Source of the DNA: Prochlorococcus sp. AG-363-A03
GTDB taxonomy: Bacteria > Cyanobacteriota > Cyanobacteriia > PCC-6307 > Cyanobiaceae
Direction: 5' to 3'
NCBI GenBank assembly: GCA_003280445.1
Contig: QCEW01000014.1
Coordinates: forward strand, 1 to 34,086
Length of the DNA stretch: 34,086 bases
A model generated the notes under the pieces. That model did not search any database. It had not been told where the DNA came from and saw only the letters and a list, made by a program, of their open reading frames with translations. This document shows, one piece after another, positions 6,924 to 21,041 of this stretch (within the stretch, counting starts at the first letter, position 1; each line of letters opens with the position of its first letter). The position numbers were made by a program, and so were the translations under genes.

Positions 6924-7772
6924 TTGCCAGAATTACCTGAAGTTGAGACAGTTAGAAAGGGACTTGAAAAGCGTTTAAATAATTTTTATATTGAAAGTAT
7001 TGAAGTATTAAAGGAAAGATCTATTGCAAGTATTGGTGGATCTGAAAATTTCATAAATAATATTAAGAATAGTTATTTAGGTGCTTGGGAAAGAAGAGGA
7101 AAATATTTAATAGGTTCCCTATTTACGAAAGAAAGAAATAGTAAAGGGTTTTTAGTTGTTCATCTTAGAATGACAGGCCAATTTAAATTATTAGAGAAAA
7201 AATTAGTACCATGCAAGCATACAAGAGTTAGGTTTTTGGAGGCAGGAGGAAAAGAACTTCGTTTTATAGATATTAGAAATTTCGGACAAATGTGGTACGT
7301 CCCATCGTCGAAATCCGTATCTGAAATTGTATCTGGGATTAAAAGATTAGGCCCTGAGCCATTTAGTGCTGATTTCAATAGTAATTATTTAAAAGAATAT
7401 TTGAAGAGAAAAACTAGATCAATAAAATCTGCTTTATTAGATCAAGAGACTGTAGCTGGTGTTGGAAATATATATGCAGATGAAACATTATTTGACGCAG
7501 GTATTAATCCAAAAACGGAAAGTAGAAATTTAAAAAGCTCTGAATTAAAAAAGCTTTGTAATAGTTTGGTCAAAATCTTAAACATCAGCATCGGAGAAGG
7601 AGGTACTACTTTCAGTGACTTTAGAGATTTAGAGGGAATTAATGGAAATTATGGTGGACAAGCATGGGTTTATAGAAGAAGTGGTAAAAATTGTAGGAAA
7701 TGTGGGGAAAAGATATTGAGAGAAAAAATCTGTGGTAGGAGCACCCACTGGTGTCCCAAATGCCAGAAATAA
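6924..7772 (+). CDS. mutM: Formamidopyrimidine-DNA glycosylase
   Basis: A bifunctional glycosylase/AP lyase that removes 8-oxoguanine and formamidopyrimidines in base excision repair. The protein begins MPELPEVETVRKGL; Pro2 is the catalytic nucleophile and Glu3 follows. That N-terminus fixes the start at an unusual TTG (6924). The helix-two-turn-helix region contains LLDQETVAGVGNIYADE. The C-terminal zinc finger has two CxxC pairs, CRKCGEK and CPKCQK. At 282 aa it is a normal length. Its place after psaE suggests joint expression of repair with a source of oxidative stress, which is inference. A hairpin shared with the rRNA operon lies 10 bp downstream. Confidence 0.95.
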   Translation: MPELPEVETVRKGLEKRLNNFYIESIEVLKERSIASIGGSENFINNIKNSYLGAWERRGKYLIGSLFTKERNSKGFLVVHLRMTGQFKLLEKKLVPCKHTRVRFLEAGGKELRFIDIRNFGQMWYVPSSKSVSEIVSGIKRLGPEPFSADFNSNYLKEYLKRKTRSIKSALLDQETVAGVGNIYADETLFDAGINPKTESRNLKSSELKKLCNSLVKILNISIGEGGTTFSDFRDLEGINGNYGGQAWVYRRSGKNCRKCGEKILREKICGRSTHWCPKCQK

Positions 7773-7781
7773 TTGCTCATT

Positions 7782-7811
7782 AAAAAAGAGCCCCTAAGGA
7801 CCCCTTTTTAA
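7782..7811. terminator. Terminator between mutM and the rRNA operon
   Basis: On the minus strand AAAAAGGGGTCC pairs with GGGGCTCTTTTT across TTA: 12 positions, one mismatch, two G-T pairs, with a T tract. It lies 8 nt beyond the 5S rRNA 3' end and, on the plus strand, 10 nt beyond mutM, so it can serve both converging units. Confidence 0.75.
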
Positions 7812-7818
7812 TATTTTA

Positions 7819-7935
7819 CCTGGCATTGAGCTATTTTCTCAGGGGGCTACCCCCCAAATATCTTCGCCGCTGATGCGTTTCACAACCGAGTTCGAGATGG
7901 ATCGGAGTGGTTCCACATCGCCATGAACACCAGGA
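7819..7935 (-). rRNA. rrf: 5S ribosomal RNA
   Basis: The minus strand reads TCCTGGTGTTCATGGCG at its 5' end (7935) and closes with AATGCCAGG at 7819, forming the terminal helix CCTGG/CCAGG. Internal CCACTCCGATCCATCTCGAA and GAACTCGGTTGTGAAACG are classic 5S segments. Length is about 117 nt. It is the last gene of the operon. Confidence 0.95.
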
Positions 7936-7948
7936 TAGTGTTTAAAAT

Positions 7949-8000
7949 GAACCCTGAAGACTGCATAGAAATTATTAAAAAATAATCAGAAAGAATAAAA
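7949..8000 (-). other. 3' arm of the 23S processing stalk
   Basis: Between 23S and 5S, the plus-strand segment GAACCCTGAAGACTGCATAG (7949-7968) and AAGAATAAA (7991-7999) mirror the ITS segment at 11026-11060. In the transcript CTATGCAGTCTTCAGGGTTC pairs with GAACCTTGAAAACTGCATAG upstream of 23S, enclosing the 23S rRNA in a long RNase III-type stalk. Confidence 0.7.
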
Positions 8001-8024
8001 CAATAATTTGAGTAATAGCATAAG

Positions 8025-10902
<2,878 letters not shown>

Positions 10903-11025
10903 AAATACAATCACAAAATCAATTGTGCTCGGCTATTACTCAAGAATTAAACATGAATTCGTGTTTATATCTAATTTAGTTTTAAAGCTAAACTATCAAA
11001 ACAGAATTATGCATCCATGAGATGC

Positions 11026-11060
11026 TTTATTCTTTCTAATCTATGCAGTTTTCAAGGTTC
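11026..11060 (-). other. 5' arm of the 23S stalk with boxA-like site
   Basis: The minus strand reads GAACCTTGAAAACTGCATAG (11060-11041), the conserved cyanobacterial ITS antiterminator/boxA block, then ATTAGAAAGAATAAA. It is complementary to 7949-8000 downstream of 23S. The remaining ITS between 10903 and 11208 contains no gene and only AT-rich spacer. Confidence 0.7.
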
Positions 11061-11208
11061 TACTGAATTCTCATGGAGTAAATCCATGTGAGCCCAGCAT
11101 GTTATCAACTATAGAAAGATGATAAGAAGCTAGGTTCTTTTCAATAGACAAATTCTAAGTCACATCACAAAATTTTCTCCGGAATTTAGTTATCAGGATA
11201 GTTTTCAG

Positions 11209-11281
11209 TGGAGGTAAGCGGACTCGAACCGCTGACATCCTGCTTGCAAAGCAGGCGCTCTACCAACTGAGCTATACCCCC
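11209..11281 (-). tRNA. tRNA-Ala (UGC)
   Basis: The minus strand gives GGGGGTATAGCTCAGTTGG... with anticodon loop TTTGCAA (anticodon TGC) and a 7-bp acceptor stem GGGGGTA/TACCTCC plus discriminator A. It is 73 nt with no encoded CCA, in the rRNA spacer, 9 bp downstream of tRNA-Ile in transcription order. Confidence 0.97.
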
Positions 11282-11290
11282 AACAACGAA

Positions 11291-11364
<74 letters not shown>

Positions 11365-11387
11365 AGGAGAAACCTTTGTTGGGTGTG

Positions 11388-11409
11388 ACCTAGACAAGTT
11401 TAGGAACTG
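11388..11409 (-). other. 3' arm of the 16S processing stalk
   Basis: The plus-strand segment ACCTAGACAAGTTTAGGAACTG is an inverted copy of 13337-13365 upstream of 16S. In the primary transcript CAGTTCCTAAAC and TTGTCTAGGT pair with GTTTAGGAACTG and ACCTAGACAA (22 bp, with a 7-nt asymmetric bulge in the 5' arm), closing a loop that contains the 16S rRNA. Confidence 0.72.
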
Positions 11410-11530
11410 AAATTAAAGAATTAATTATAAAATAATTCAAAAATCTGAGGTACCGATCGACCTTAAGGTGACAGGACTGTGGCCTAAGAATAAATAACTT
11501 AGACATCACAATCGATTTATTGTCTCCCTG

Positions 11531-13014
<1,484 letters not shown>

Positions 13015-13336
13015 TAGTCAGGCCCTTTTGTAAAAATAAATTCTACTCAGTCTGATTTGCTTCTCCCACAATTGACAGCACTGGCGTACTGATTGTGATT
13101 GTTGCCACCTTGTTTTAATAAGGGTTCTAAAGAGTGCACTTAGTTTTATCTTCGTGACTTTCCCGGATCTCAGATCCGTCGTTGCTCTAAATCTGTGACA
13201 CCAAATATCAAAATAGAGCCGTGAAACTCCATTTAGAAATAGTGACAGAATCATGCAACTAATTTCTTTTGACGGGACCTCACACCTTTATCGCAATTCA
13301 TCTGATTCAAAAATGAACCAGACGCGATAAAAGCGT

Positions 13337-13365
13337 CAGTTCCTAAACTTTTAAGTTGTCTAGGT
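13337..13365 (-). other. 5' arm of the 16S processing stalk and rRNA leader
   Basis: The segment CAGTTCCTAAACTTTTAAGTTGTCTAGGT (plus strand; split as CAGTTCCTAAAC and TTGTCTAGGT around a 7-nt insert) is complementary to the spacer at 11388-11409. The leader between it and 16S (13015-13336) holds no gene. It contains a hairpin TTTATCGC (13287-13294)/GCGATAAA (13324-13331) and a boxA-like minus-strand stretch, GCACTCTTTAGAAC, at about 13122-13135. Confidence 0.68.
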
Positions 13366-13537
13366 GCAATGTTTTTGACTTAAAAAGCCAAGAACATTTT
13401 CGATCTTTCGACCGTTTTTCAGCTTACAGCACAGAAGGGTTTAGTCCTCGAATGTTGTAAAACTCCCACTTAACTAAAAAACTTTCGTAATTTTCGCTAA
13501 CTGAGTACGCTCCAGATTGACTTTTGCGCAGAAGAAT

Positions 13538-13567
13538 ATTGTAGACCCTCGGAGTACTTACTTGCAA
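13538..13567 (-). promoter_or_regulatory. Probable rRNA operon promoter
   Basis: On the minus strand TTGCAA (13567-13562) lies 18 nt before TACAAT (13543-13538), matching a sigma-70-type -35/-10 pair. Transcription would start near 13530 and run about 515 nt to 16S. The -35 lies in the perfect inverted repeat TTGCAAC-AAA-GTTGCAA (13562-13578), a possible operator. No other pair in 13366-13640 looked as good. The divergent invertase gene starts at 13659, so the region may also hold its promoter. Confidence 0.5.
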
Positions 13568-13658
13568 CAAAGTTGCAAATGAAATGTTTTACCTCTTACT
13601 ATAAATTTCAAAGGAGTAAGCCATAACTAGCTTTTAGCGATGGCGACAGATTATCTTA

Positions 13659-15110
13659 ATGCCCGCACGTTTTAGCCAACAGCACCAAAGGGTTCGCCCC
13701 AACTCGAATGAAGACAAAGTTGTTGCGAGAGCTAAAGAACATTTTGAAAAAACTCTGATTGAAATATCTGGAGATATTGCAGGCAGTGTCGCGGCCTTAG
13801 AGCACCCAACCAAAAATGATGCTCTCAATTATGAAGAGATCTTTTTAAGGGACAACGTCCCAGTCATGATTTATCTATTAACTCAAAAAAGATTTGACAT
13901 AGTCAAGAAATTCTTGACAGTTAGTTTGAATTTGCAAAGTACTACTTATCAAACTCGAGGAGTCTTCCCAACAAGCTTTGTTGAAGAGAAGGGGAAATTA
14001 ATCGCAGATTATGGTCAAAGATCTATTGGCAGAATAACCTCTGCTGATGCAAGCCTTTGGTGGCCAGTTCTTTGTTGGCTTTATGTAAGGAAAAGTGGCG
14101 ATCAAAGTTTTGGAACAAGTCAGCAGGTTCAAAGAGGTGTTCAACTTCTTCTTGATTTAGTTTTGCATCCAACTTTTGAGGGGAATCCAGTTTTATTCGT
14201 ACCAGATTGTTCATTTATGATCGATCGACCCATGGATGTTTGGGGGGCTCCTCTTGAGGTAGAGGTTTTGTTGCATGCATGTCTAAAAAGCTGCATTCAA
14301 CTAATGGAATTAAGCAGAAAACATCAAAAAAGTCGATTACTTGATCAGAGACTTGTCTTAACTCGTCAGTGGGTGCATGATCTCAGACAATTTCTTTTGA
14401 AGCACTATTGGGTAACAAGCAAAACGATGCAAGTACTTAGGAGAAGGCCTACTGAGCAATACGGTGAAGATCAGCATCAAAATGAATTCAATGTCCAGCC
14501 CCAAGTAGTCCCTTCTTGGCTTCAAGATTGGCTAGAGAATAGAGGTGGATACCTTATTGGAAATATAAGAACTGGAAGACCAGATTTTCGTTTTTACAGC
14601 TTGGGAAATTCCTTAGCATGCATGTTTGGGGTATTAACCGCCCCCCAGCAAAGAGCATTATTCCGCCTAGTTCTACATAACCGTGAACACCTCATGGCAC
14701 AAATGCCCATGAGAATCTGTCATCCACCAATGGATATTGAAGAATGGCAGAACAAAACCGGTTCAGACCCAAAAAATTGGCCTTGGAGTTATCACAATGG
14801 TGGCCATTGGCCTAGTCTTTTGTGGTTTTTTGGTGCTTCAATATTGCTTCATGAAAAGCGTTATCCAAAAGCTGATGTATTACTCATGGGACAAATGAGG
14901 GCTCTTATTGAAGAATGTTATTGGAGTCAATTGAATCAACTACCAAGACAAAAATGGGCAGAATATTTTGATGGTCCAACTGGTACATGGGTAGGTCAAC
15001 AATCTAGGACTTATCAAACTTGGACGATTGTTGGCTTTTTATTATTACATCATTTATTGAGAGCTGAGCCTGATGATGTATTGATGTTGGATTTAGAGGA
15101 AAACTTCTAG
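13659..15110 (+). CDS. Alkaline/neutral invertase (GH100)
   Basis: Hydrolyses sucrose to glucose and fructose in the cytoplasm. The 483-aa protein matches the GH100 family across its length: [80 protein letters not shown] and [17 protein letters not shown]. Picocyanobacteria make sucrose as a solute and reserve, so this enzyme would mobilise it. ATG 13659 is the only reasonable start, since an in-frame stop lies at 13635. The 3' end overlaps the opposing petD stop by 4 bp. It is divergent from the rRNA promoter. Confidence 0.92.
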   Translation: MPARFSQQHQRVRPNSNEDKVVARAKEHFEKTLIEISGDIAGSVAALEHPTKNDALNYEEIFLRDNVPVMIYLLTQKRFDIVKKFLTVSLNLQSTTYQTRGVFPTSFVEEKGKLIADYGQRSIGRITSADASLWWPVLCWLYVRKSGDQSFGTSQQVQRGVQLLLDLVLHPTFEGNPVLFVPDCSFMIDRPMDVWGAPLEVEVLLHACLKSCIQLMELSRKHQKSRLLDQRLVLTRQWVHDLRQFLLKHYWVTSKTMQVLRRRPTEQYGEDQHQNEFNVQPQVVPSWLQDWLENRGGYLIGNIRTGRPDFRFYSLGNSLACMFGVLTAPQQRALFRLVLHNREHLMAQMPMRICHPPMDIEEWQNKTGSDPKNWPWSYHNGGHWPSLLWFFGASILLHEKRYPKADVLLMGQMRALIEECYWSQLNQLPRQKWAEYFDGPTGTWVGQQSRTYQTWTIVGFLLLHHLLRAEPDDVLMLDLEENF

Positions 15111-15589
15111 AACAAACCTAAAGTTAGCGATTTATCGATAGGTAAGCATGCGCCTATTCCTAGATACAGTGTTAAAACTGTTCCAAACAAAAATAATGAC
15201 ATCGCGACAGGTCTTCTGAAAGGATTAGCAAATTTATTGATATTTTCGATAAAAGGTAGAATCATCAAGCCAAGAGGTATAAGTGTTTGAAGAGCGATGC
15301 CAAGCAACTTATTAGGTACAACTCTCAAAATTTGAAAAACAGGATATAAATACCATTCAGGCAGAATCTCCAATGGAGTGGCAAACGGATTTGCTTTATC
15401 TCCAAGGAATGCAGGATCTAAAACTGCTAAACCAACAACACAAGCGATTGTTCCAAGTATAACTACAGGGAAAATATACAATAGGTCATTTGGCCAAGCT
15501 GGTTCCCCGTAATAATTATGACCCATTCCTTTAGCAAGTTTTGCTCTTAATTTTGTATCGGTTAAGTCGGGTTTCTTAAGAGTAGACAT
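15107..15589 (-). CDS. petD: Cytochrome b6-f complex subunit IV
   Basis: A 160-aa thylakoid membrane subunit of cytochrome b6f, forming with cytochrome b6 the quinol oxidation site. The sequence is diagnostic: [39 protein letters not shown], the [13 protein letters not shown] stretch that contains the PEWY loop, and three membrane helices. It lies 56 bp downstream of petB in the usual petB-petD order. Its stop overlaps the 3' end of the invertase gene. Confidence 0.97.
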   Translation of the reverse strand: MSTLKKPDLTDTKLRAKLAKGMGHNYYGEPAWPNDLLYIFPVVILGTIACVVGLAVLDPAFLGDKANPFATPLEILPEWYLYPVFQILRVVPNKLLGIALQTLIPLGLMILPFIENINKFANPFRRPVAMSLFLFGTVLTLYLGIGACLPIDKSLTLGLF

Positions 15590-15645
15590 GATTTAAGAAA
15601 ATTTTGGTAAATAATTAAGGTTTATCGGATTAATTATTTATTTAA

Positions 15646-16302
15646 CTATAAGGGACCAGAGATTCCCTGTTTTCTAATCATTAGAAAATGCATCAACATA
15701 AATACTGCTAATAGCCAAGGCATAACAAAGGTATGGAGACTATAAAACCTTGTCAAAGTTGTCTGCCCAACGCTCTCACCTCCTCTAAGGAGTTCAACCA
15801 TAAAGTCACCAATAACTGGAATAGCAGCTGGTACCCCAGAAACAATTTTAACTGCCCAATAACCGACTTGATCCCAAGGCAATGAATAGCCTGTCACTCC
15901 AAAAGCAACTGTTATAACTGCCATAACCACTCCAGTTATCCATGTCAATTCTCTAGGCCTTTTGAATCCACCAGTTAAATAAACTCGAAAAACATGCAAA
16001 ATAAGCATGAGAACCATCATTGAGGCACTCCATCTATGCACTGATCTAATCAACCAACCAAAACTCACGTCTGTCATCAAATAACTAACTGAGCTGTAAG
16101 CTTCAGTTACTGTAGGTTTGTAGTAAAACGTCATCGCGAATCCAGTCGCAAATTGAATCAAAAAACAAACGAGTGTTATCCCACCAAGACAATAAAAAAT
16201 GTTGACATGTGGAGGAACGTATTTTGAAGTGACATCATCAGCTATGTCCTGTATCTCAAGACGTTCCTGGAACCAGTCATAAACCGGTGAAGAGTTCGCC
16301 AT
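15646..16302 (-). CDS. petB: Cytochrome b6
   Basis: The 218-aa di-haem cytochrome of the b6f complex, with four membrane helices. Haem-ligand regions are visible in [22 protein letters not shown] and [21 protein letters not shown], and the Q-site region in [18 protein letters not shown]. The conserved N-terminus [16 protein letters not shown] fixes the start at 16302; an upstream in-frame ATG at 16359 would add 19 non-conserved residues. It is divergent from ctpA with a 69-bp gap that must hold both 5' regions. Confidence 0.97.
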   Translation of the reverse strand: MANSSPVYDWFQERLEIQDIADDVTSKYVPPHVNIFYCLGGITLVCFLIQFATGFAMTFYYKPTVTEAYSSVSYLMTDVSFGWLIRSVHRWSASMMVLMLILHVFRVYLTGGFKRPRELTWITGVVMAVITVAFGVTGYSLPWDQVGYWAVKIVSGVPAAIPVIGDFMVELLRGGESVGQTTLTRFYSLHTFVMPWLLAVFMLMHFLMIRKQGISGPL

Positions 16303-16371
16303 CCACTTATGCACTGTACTTTCAAATATCTTACTCGATGTGCCCCTTGGTCGCCGCAAAAGATCAATCCA

Positions 16372-17682
16372 ATGCTTTCATCTGTTAAATCTTTAACTAA
16401 GCTGCTGCAAAGATTCTTTGCAGTTTTAATTAGCTTTGGGATTTTATTTCAAGTCTTAACTCAGCCCGTTCTTGCCCTCAATGATGGACAATTGCTGGTC
16501 GTTGAAGCTTGGAATCTGGTTAATGAAGGTTATCTTTCTCCTAAGAAATTTGACGAAGTCCAATGGAAAAAACTTCGTCAAAAAGCTCTTGAAAAGCCGA
16601 TAAACAATTCTCAACAAGCTTATGCGGCAATAGAAGCGATGCTTCTTCCTCTTGGAGATCCTTATACGCGCTTATTAAGACCAGATGATTATGAAGCCAT
16701 GAAAAAAAGCAACATTGGTAGTGAAATAAATGGAGTTGGACTTCAGTTAGGTGCAAGAAAAGAAGATGGTGAAATAGTTGTAATATCTCCTCTCGAAGGC
16801 TCTCCCTCCTCGGATGCAGGAATAACAAGCGGAACAATATTAAAGAAAGTCAACGGGGAATCTCCTAGACAATTAGGGCTTGAAGCTACAGCAGCAAAAT
16901 TGAGAGGGCAAACAGGAACTCAAGTTATTGTTGAGTTGCAAAAACCTGGCAATGAACTAGAAGAAATTTCTTTAGAAAGAAGAAGCGTTGATTTAAGACC
17001 AGTAAGGACTAAGAGAATAAGAAATGAATCTCATACTTTTGGTTACTTAAGAATCACACAATTTAGTGAGGGAGTCCCTGAACAAGTTAAGGAAGCATTG
17101 GAAGAACTTTCTGGGAAGGATATAGATGGGTTAATTTTGGATTTAAGAAATAATTCTGGTGGTTTAGTAAGTTCTGGACTCGCCGTTGCAGACGATTTCC
17201 TCAGCAATATGCCTATTGTTGAAACAAAAAAAAGAGATTCCATAAACGATCCGATCAGCTCTGGCATAGAAACTCTTTATGACGGCCCGATGGTAACTCT
17301 TGTTAATGAAGGTACAGCTAGTGCTAGTGAAATTCTTGCGGGTGCTCTACAAGACAATAAAAGGTCTGAACTTATTGGGAATAAAACTTTTGGAAAAGGG
17401 CTTATACAATCCTTGACTAATCTCAGTGACGGCAGTGGTTTAGCTGTAACAGTTGCTAGCTACTTAACTCCAAGTGGAAGAGATATACAAAACCTAGGAA
17501 TAGATCCTGATCGCCTCTTAGAAATGCCTGAGCCGCTTAATCCAGGTTCAGATGAAGATAGATGGCTTTTAGATGCTGAGCTGATCATGCAAGCAACTTT
17601 GGACAAAGAAGAGGTTTCAGAGAAGCTATCAAAAGAAAGTCCAGAAAAAGAAGAACAAGAAATTAGGAAAGAAATTGAGTAA
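16372..17682 (+). CDS. ctpA: Carboxyl-terminal processing protease (CtpA type)
   Basis: A serine protease of family S41, exported to the lumen/periplasm. In cyanobacteria CtpA trims the D1 C-terminus so that the manganese cluster can assemble. The 436-aa protein starts with a signal peptide ([21 protein letters not shown]...ALA-type end). A PDZ domain follows at about residues 110-190 ([20 protein letters not shown]). The protease core has [15 protein letters not shown], with the nucleophile Ser, and [12 protein letters not shown], with the catalytic Lys. The C-terminus is Glu/Lys-rich. ATG 16372 precedes the signal peptide; an upstream start would extend into petB. The HD gene begins 3 bp after the stop. 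Confidence 0.93.
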   Translation: MLSSVKSLTKLLQRFFAVLISFGILFQVLTQPVLALNDGQLLVVEAWNLVNEGYLSPKKFDEVQWKKLRQKALEKPINNSQQAYAAIEAMLLPLGDPYTRLLRPDDYEAMKKSNIGSEINGVGLQLGARKEDGEIVVISPLEGSPSSDAGITSGTILKKVNGESPRQLGLEATAAKLRGQTGTQVIVELQKPGNELEEISLERRSVDLRPVRTKRIRNESHTFGYLRITQFSEGVPEQVKEALEELSGKDIDGLILDLRNNSGGLVSSGLAVADDFLSNMPIVETKKRDSINDPISSGIETLYDGPMVTLVNEGTASASEILAGALQDNKRSELIGNKTFGKGLIQSLTNLSDGSGLAVTVASYLTPSGRDIQNLGIDPDRLLEMPEPLNPGSDEDRWLLDAELIMQATLDKEEVSEKLSKESPEKEEQEIRKEIE

Positions 17683-17685
17683 GTC

Positions 17686-18945
17686 ATGTCAACAAGAACT
17701 TATTATGACCCTCTGCATCATTCCATTACACTAAACAGCTCAATCCCAGAAGAAAAAATGGTAATGGAATTAATAGATTCCTCTCCATTTCAAAGATTAC
17801 GAAGAATTAAACAATTAGGACCTGCATATTTAACATTTCATGGTGCAGAATCAAGCAGATTTACTCATTCTCTTGGTGTATTTCATCTAGCAAGAAGAGC
17901 AATAAATCATTTATCTGAGTTAGATTCTAGATTAGAAGAGCACAAATTCATCCTCTATGCAGCATCTCTTTTGCATGATCTCGGTCACGGACCTCTAAGT
18001 CATACAAGTGAGGAAATATTCAAAACCAATCATGAAATGTGGACGGGAAAATTAATAAATTCAAGCCAGGAAATTACTGGAATCATTAATAGATATGGTA
18101 AGGGAAAAGCAAAAGAAATTTCAGACTTAATTCAATCAAGAAAAGCTCAAGAAAAATTAATAGTTTCTTTGATAAGTAGTCAGCTTGATTGTGATCGACT
18201 GGATTACCTAATGAGAGATAGTTATAGTACGGGAGCAAGATATGGGCAGTTAGATATTGATCGAATAATATCGGCAATGACAATTGCTCCAGATGGAGAC
18301 TTAGCAATACATCCCAAGGGATTAATGGCAGTTGAGCATTATTTAGTCATAAGAAATCTAATGTACAGAAGTGTATATAACCATCGATTAAATGAAGTAA
18401 GTAATTGGTTGTTAGAACAAATTATAAGCACAGCAAGAAAGATTGGTCCCAAGAAAATATGGGCAGACAAAAATATGTCTGAATGGCTATGGAATCACGA
18501 AAAAATGAGCATAGAAAGTTTTCTATCTAATGATGACATTGTGACTGGATATCATATTCAACAATGGCAAAAATGTGGTTCCAAAAATCTATCTAATCTC
18601 TGTATACGCTTTATTAACAGAAACTTATTAAAGGCATTAAATATATCTTCATTCTCTTTAGAAGCAAGGCTAGAAGCTTTAGCAAAAGCTAGAAAACTTT
18701 CAGAAAAATTTTGCATTGAACCAGACATATCATGTGGTTTAAGAGAACAAATAATCAAAAGTTATCATCCTTATAAATACGGGCTTCGTTTGTGGGATGG
18801 AGATAAATTACAAGCTCTAGAGAAAGTTTCACCATTAGTTGAAAGATTAATCCAGCCAAATCAATCTTCATGGTTAATTTATCCAAAAGAAATAGAAAGT
18901 GAATTAAAAATAGAAATTAAAAATCTAAAGATAAAACACAATTAG
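17686..18945 (+). CDS. HD-domain phosphohydrolase
   Basis: A 419-aa cytoplasmic metal-dependent hydrolase of the HD superfamily, related to dGTPase-like and YwfO-type proteins. Motifs are RFTHSLGVFHLARRA (the first His), LLHDLGHGPLSHTSEE (the His-Asp pair and another His) and SSQLDCDRLDYLMRDSYSTG (the distal Asp region). Substrate is not predictable from sequence; dNTPs or other nucleotides are typical of relatives. It starts 3 bp after ctpA and ends 2 bp before minC, so it is probably part of one transcript running from ctpA into the min genes. Confidence 0.87.
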   Translation: MSTRTYYDPLHHSITLNSSIPEEKMVMELIDSSPFQRLRRIKQLGPAYLTFHGAESSRFTHSLGVFHLARRAINHLSELDSRLEEHKFILYAASLLHDLGHGPLSHTSEEIFKTNHEMWTGKLINSSQEITGIINRYGKGKAKEISDLIQSRKAQEKLIVSLISSQLDCDRLDYLMRDSYSTGARYGQLDIDRIISAMTIAPDGDLAIHPKGLMAVEHYLVIRNLMYRSVYNHRLNEVSNWLLEQIISTARKIGPKKIWADKNMSEWLWNHEKMSIESFLSNDDIVTGYHIQQWQKCGSKNLSNLCIRFINRNLLKALNISSFSLEARLEALAKARKLSEKFCIEPDISCGLREQIIKSYHPYKYGLRLWDGDKLQALEKVSPLVERLIQPNQSSWLIYPKEIESELKIEIKNLKIKHN

Positions 18946-18947
18946 GA

Positions 18948-19607
18948 ATGAACCAAAACAATCAAAAAACAATAATCATTATTGAGGATAGTAAATATCT
19001 AAATTGGAAAGTTGCTTTAAAAAGTAAATTTAAAAAGCTGAGGTCACACAATTTAGAAATAGATTCTAAAAACCTCGATCTTTCATGTACGGATATACTA
19101 GAAATAAAAAAAATTGCAGATCAAAATAATTGTAAGATTATTGGTTTTTGCTCAACATCTTCAAAGACAATAGTAAGCTCACAATCTTTAGGTTACAATT
19201 GTCAATTTATTATTGAGAATAATTCAAGCAGCACCACAAAAATAGATAAGAAAGATTTAGTTTTTTCAAAAACTCACTTTCATCAAGGAACCATCAGATC
19301 AGGGGAGTATCTTGATAGTCCTGGTGATTTGATAATACTCGGAGATGTTAATCCAGGGGCAAAAGTAAGTGCAGAGGGAAATATTATTATTTGGGGAAGA
19401 CTTCTTGGGATTGCACATGCAGGAAGCAAAGGGAACTATCAAGCAACAATATCCGCACTTCAACTTAGACCTGTTCAACTAAGAATAGCTAAAAAAGTTG
19501 CTAGAGGGCCGAAAGAGAAACCTCAATTCGGTATTGCAGAGCAGGCAAGAATAGATTCCGAAGCAATCATAATTTTGCCACTGGAGGCCACAAAATTAGA
19601 AAACTAA
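18948..19607 (+). CDS. minC: Septum site-determining protein MinC
   Basis: The FtsZ-polymerisation inhibitor of the Min system, 219 aa. The N-terminal domain (about 1-95) is poorly conserved, as is usual. The C-terminal beta-helix (about 105-215) is clear: HQGTIRSGEYLDSPGDLIIL, GDVNPGAKVSAEGNIIIWGR, LLGIAHAGSKGN and the MinD-binding end with ARIDSEAIIILP. It starts 2 bp after the HD gene. A hairpin and 151 bp separate it from minD. Confidence 0.93.
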   Translation: MNQNNQKTIIIIEDSKYLNWKVALKSKFKKLRSHNLEIDSKNLDLSCTDILEIKKIADQNNCKIIGFCSTSSKTIVSSQSLGYNCQFIIENNSSSTTKIDKKDLVFSKTHFHQGTIRSGEYLDSPGDLIILGDVNPGAKVSAEGNIIIWGRLLGIAHAGSKGNYQATISALQLRPVQLRIAKKVARGPKEKPQFGIAEQARIDSEAIIILPLEATKLEN

Positions 19608-19613
19608 AATAAA

Positions 19614-19659
19614 GAGGTTTTCAGATGAAAAGCAAGAAAAAATGACTTCATAAAACCTC
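19614..19659 (+). other. Hairpin between minC and minD
   Basis: GAGGTTTT (19614-19621) pairs with AAAACCTC (19652-19659), and inside it ATGAA (19625-19629) pairs with TTCAT (19647-19651), with a 3-nt bulge. No T run follows, so a classic terminator is unlikely; an RNA-processing or stability element is possible. Confidence 0.5.
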
Positions 19660-19758
19660 AGAGATGTCTTCAAAAGCAAACCCAATGCAACTGATCTAAC
19701 AATAAAGCTTTTTTCTTCATCAAAATCGAACTAAAGTTTGACGAATCCAAGGAGGTCC

Positions 19759-20574
19759 GTGGCGACAGATACACGCGTCATTCTTATCTGCTCAGGGAAA
19801 GGTGGAGTCGGTAAGACAACTCTTACTGCAAATCTTGGCATTTCACTAGCAAGGCAAGGGCTAAGCACTGCTGTCCTAGATGCAGACTTTGGTCTGAGAA
19901 ATTTAGATTTACTTTTAGGTCTTGAAAATCGAATTGTCTACACAGCACAAGAAGTTCTTGAGGAAGAGTGCAGACTTGATCAAGCCTTAGTCAAGCACAA
20001 GCAAGAATCCAATCTGTCTTTGCTTCCTGCTGGTAATCCAAGAATGCTTGATTGGCTAAAGCCTGAAGACATGAAACGCATAGTCGATATGTTGAAAGAA
20101 CAATTCAAATACGTTCTTATTGACTGCCCTGCAGGAGTTGAAGATGGATTTAAAAATGCCATGGCGGCCGCCCGAGAAGCAATAGTGGTTACTAACCCAG
20201 AGGTTTCTGCAGTTAGAGATGCTGACAGAGTTATTGGTTTACTAAATACAAATTCGATCAAACCTGTTCAGCTAGTTCTTAATAGAGTTAGGCCCAAGAT
20301 GATGGCAAACCAAGAAATGTTATCTATCGATGATGTGACTGATATTTTAGCCTTACCTTTACTTGGCCTTGTTCTAGAAGATGAACAAGTTATTGTTAGC
20401 ACTAATAGAGGGGAGCCTCTTACTTTAAATAGCGTTAATTCTCCAGCAGCCAAGTGTTACCTAAATATTGCTAAGAGGTTACAAGGTGAAGATATTCCAC
20501 TTATTAATCCCTTAGAGGAGAGTTCAGGATTTGGTGCAAAATTTAGAAGACTCATGCAAACAAAAATTTTCTAA
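19759..20574 (+). CDS. minD: Septum site-determining ATPase MinD
   Basis: A membrane-associated P-loop ATPase that recruits MinC and is cycled by MinE. The 271-aa protein has the deviant Walker [35 protein letters not shown], Walker B-like [11 protein letters not shown], and a C-terminal amphipathic helix ([12 protein letters not shown]) for membrane binding. I chose GTG 19759, which follows a strong AAGGAGG at 19749-19755 and gives [10 protein letters not shown], rather than the TTG at 19738 upstream. minE starts 4 bp after the stop. Confidence 0.95.
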   Translation: MATDTRVILICSGKGGVGKTTLTANLGISLARQGLSTAVLDADFGLRNLDLLLGLENRIVYTAQEVLEEECRLDQALVKHKQESNLSLLPAGNPRMLDWLKPEDMKRIVDMLKEQFKYVLIDCPAGVEDGFKNAMAAAREAIVVTNPEVSAVRDADRVIGLLNTNSIKPVQLVLNRVRPKMMANQEMLSIDDVTDILALPLLGLVLEDEQVIVSTNRGEPLTLNSVNSPAAKCYLNIAKRLQGEDIPLINPLEESSGFGAKFRRLMQTKIF

Positions 20575-20578
20575 CCCA

Positions 20579-20920
20579 ATGACACTTAGAGACATTATCA
20601 ACAAATTACTTCGAAGGCAGCCTGCAAGCGCTAGCACTGCAAGAGAAAGGCTTCAACTTGTTTTAGCGCATGATCGTTCAGATCTAAGCACAGAACTTTT
20701 AGATCAAATGAGAAGAGAAATATTAGAGGTGGTAGCAAGATATGTTGAAATTGATATGGATGAAGGCGCAGTAAGTCTTGAGACAGAAGATCGCATGACC
20801 GCTTTAGTTGCAAACCTACCAATAAAAAGAACTTTAAATGGTCAGATTAAGCTCATAGAAACCCCTGACAAATCAGAAGAAAGTTCTCAAGGAACTGAAG
20901 TCACAAATCAAGATGCTTAA
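20579..20920 (+). CDS. minE: Cell division topological specificity factor MinE
   Basis: A 113-aa activator of MinD ATPase that sets the position of division. It begins [13 protein letters not shown], a membrane-targeting helix. The anti-MinCD segment follows ([17 protein letters not shown]) and then the topological-specificity domain with [19 protein letters not shown]. The C-terminal 25 residues are polar and not conserved. ATG 20579 is the family start; an overlapping upstream ATG inside minD adds non-family residues. Last gene of the ctpA-min cluster. Confidence 0.95.
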   Translation: MTLRDIINKLLRRQPASASTARERLQLVLAHDRSDLSTELLDQMRREILEVVARYVEIDMDEGAVSLETEDRMTALVANLPIKRTLNGQIKLIETPDKSEESSQGTEVTNQDA

Positions 20921-21041
20921 TCAATTAAAGGATGGCATTCGTTTTTGGATTAGATCAACAATATATAAAAAAAGTATTTTCAACAAATTTTTTATATGGA
21001 TTAACCTTTTAGATTACTTTCTTAGGTAGGATGCATAAATT

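Noticed and set aside
16303-16371. Longer petB and ctpA products from upstream in-frame ATGs
   Set aside because: The conserved petB N-terminus and the ctpA signal peptide begin at the inner starts; the extensions would overlap each other.
17043-17687. Minus-strand frames opposite ctpA and other coding genes
   Set aside because: They are antisense shadows of well-supported genes.
20531-20578. minE start inside minD
   Set aside because: The family N-terminus [11 protein letters not shown] begins at 20579; the extra 16 residues are the minD 3' end in another frame.
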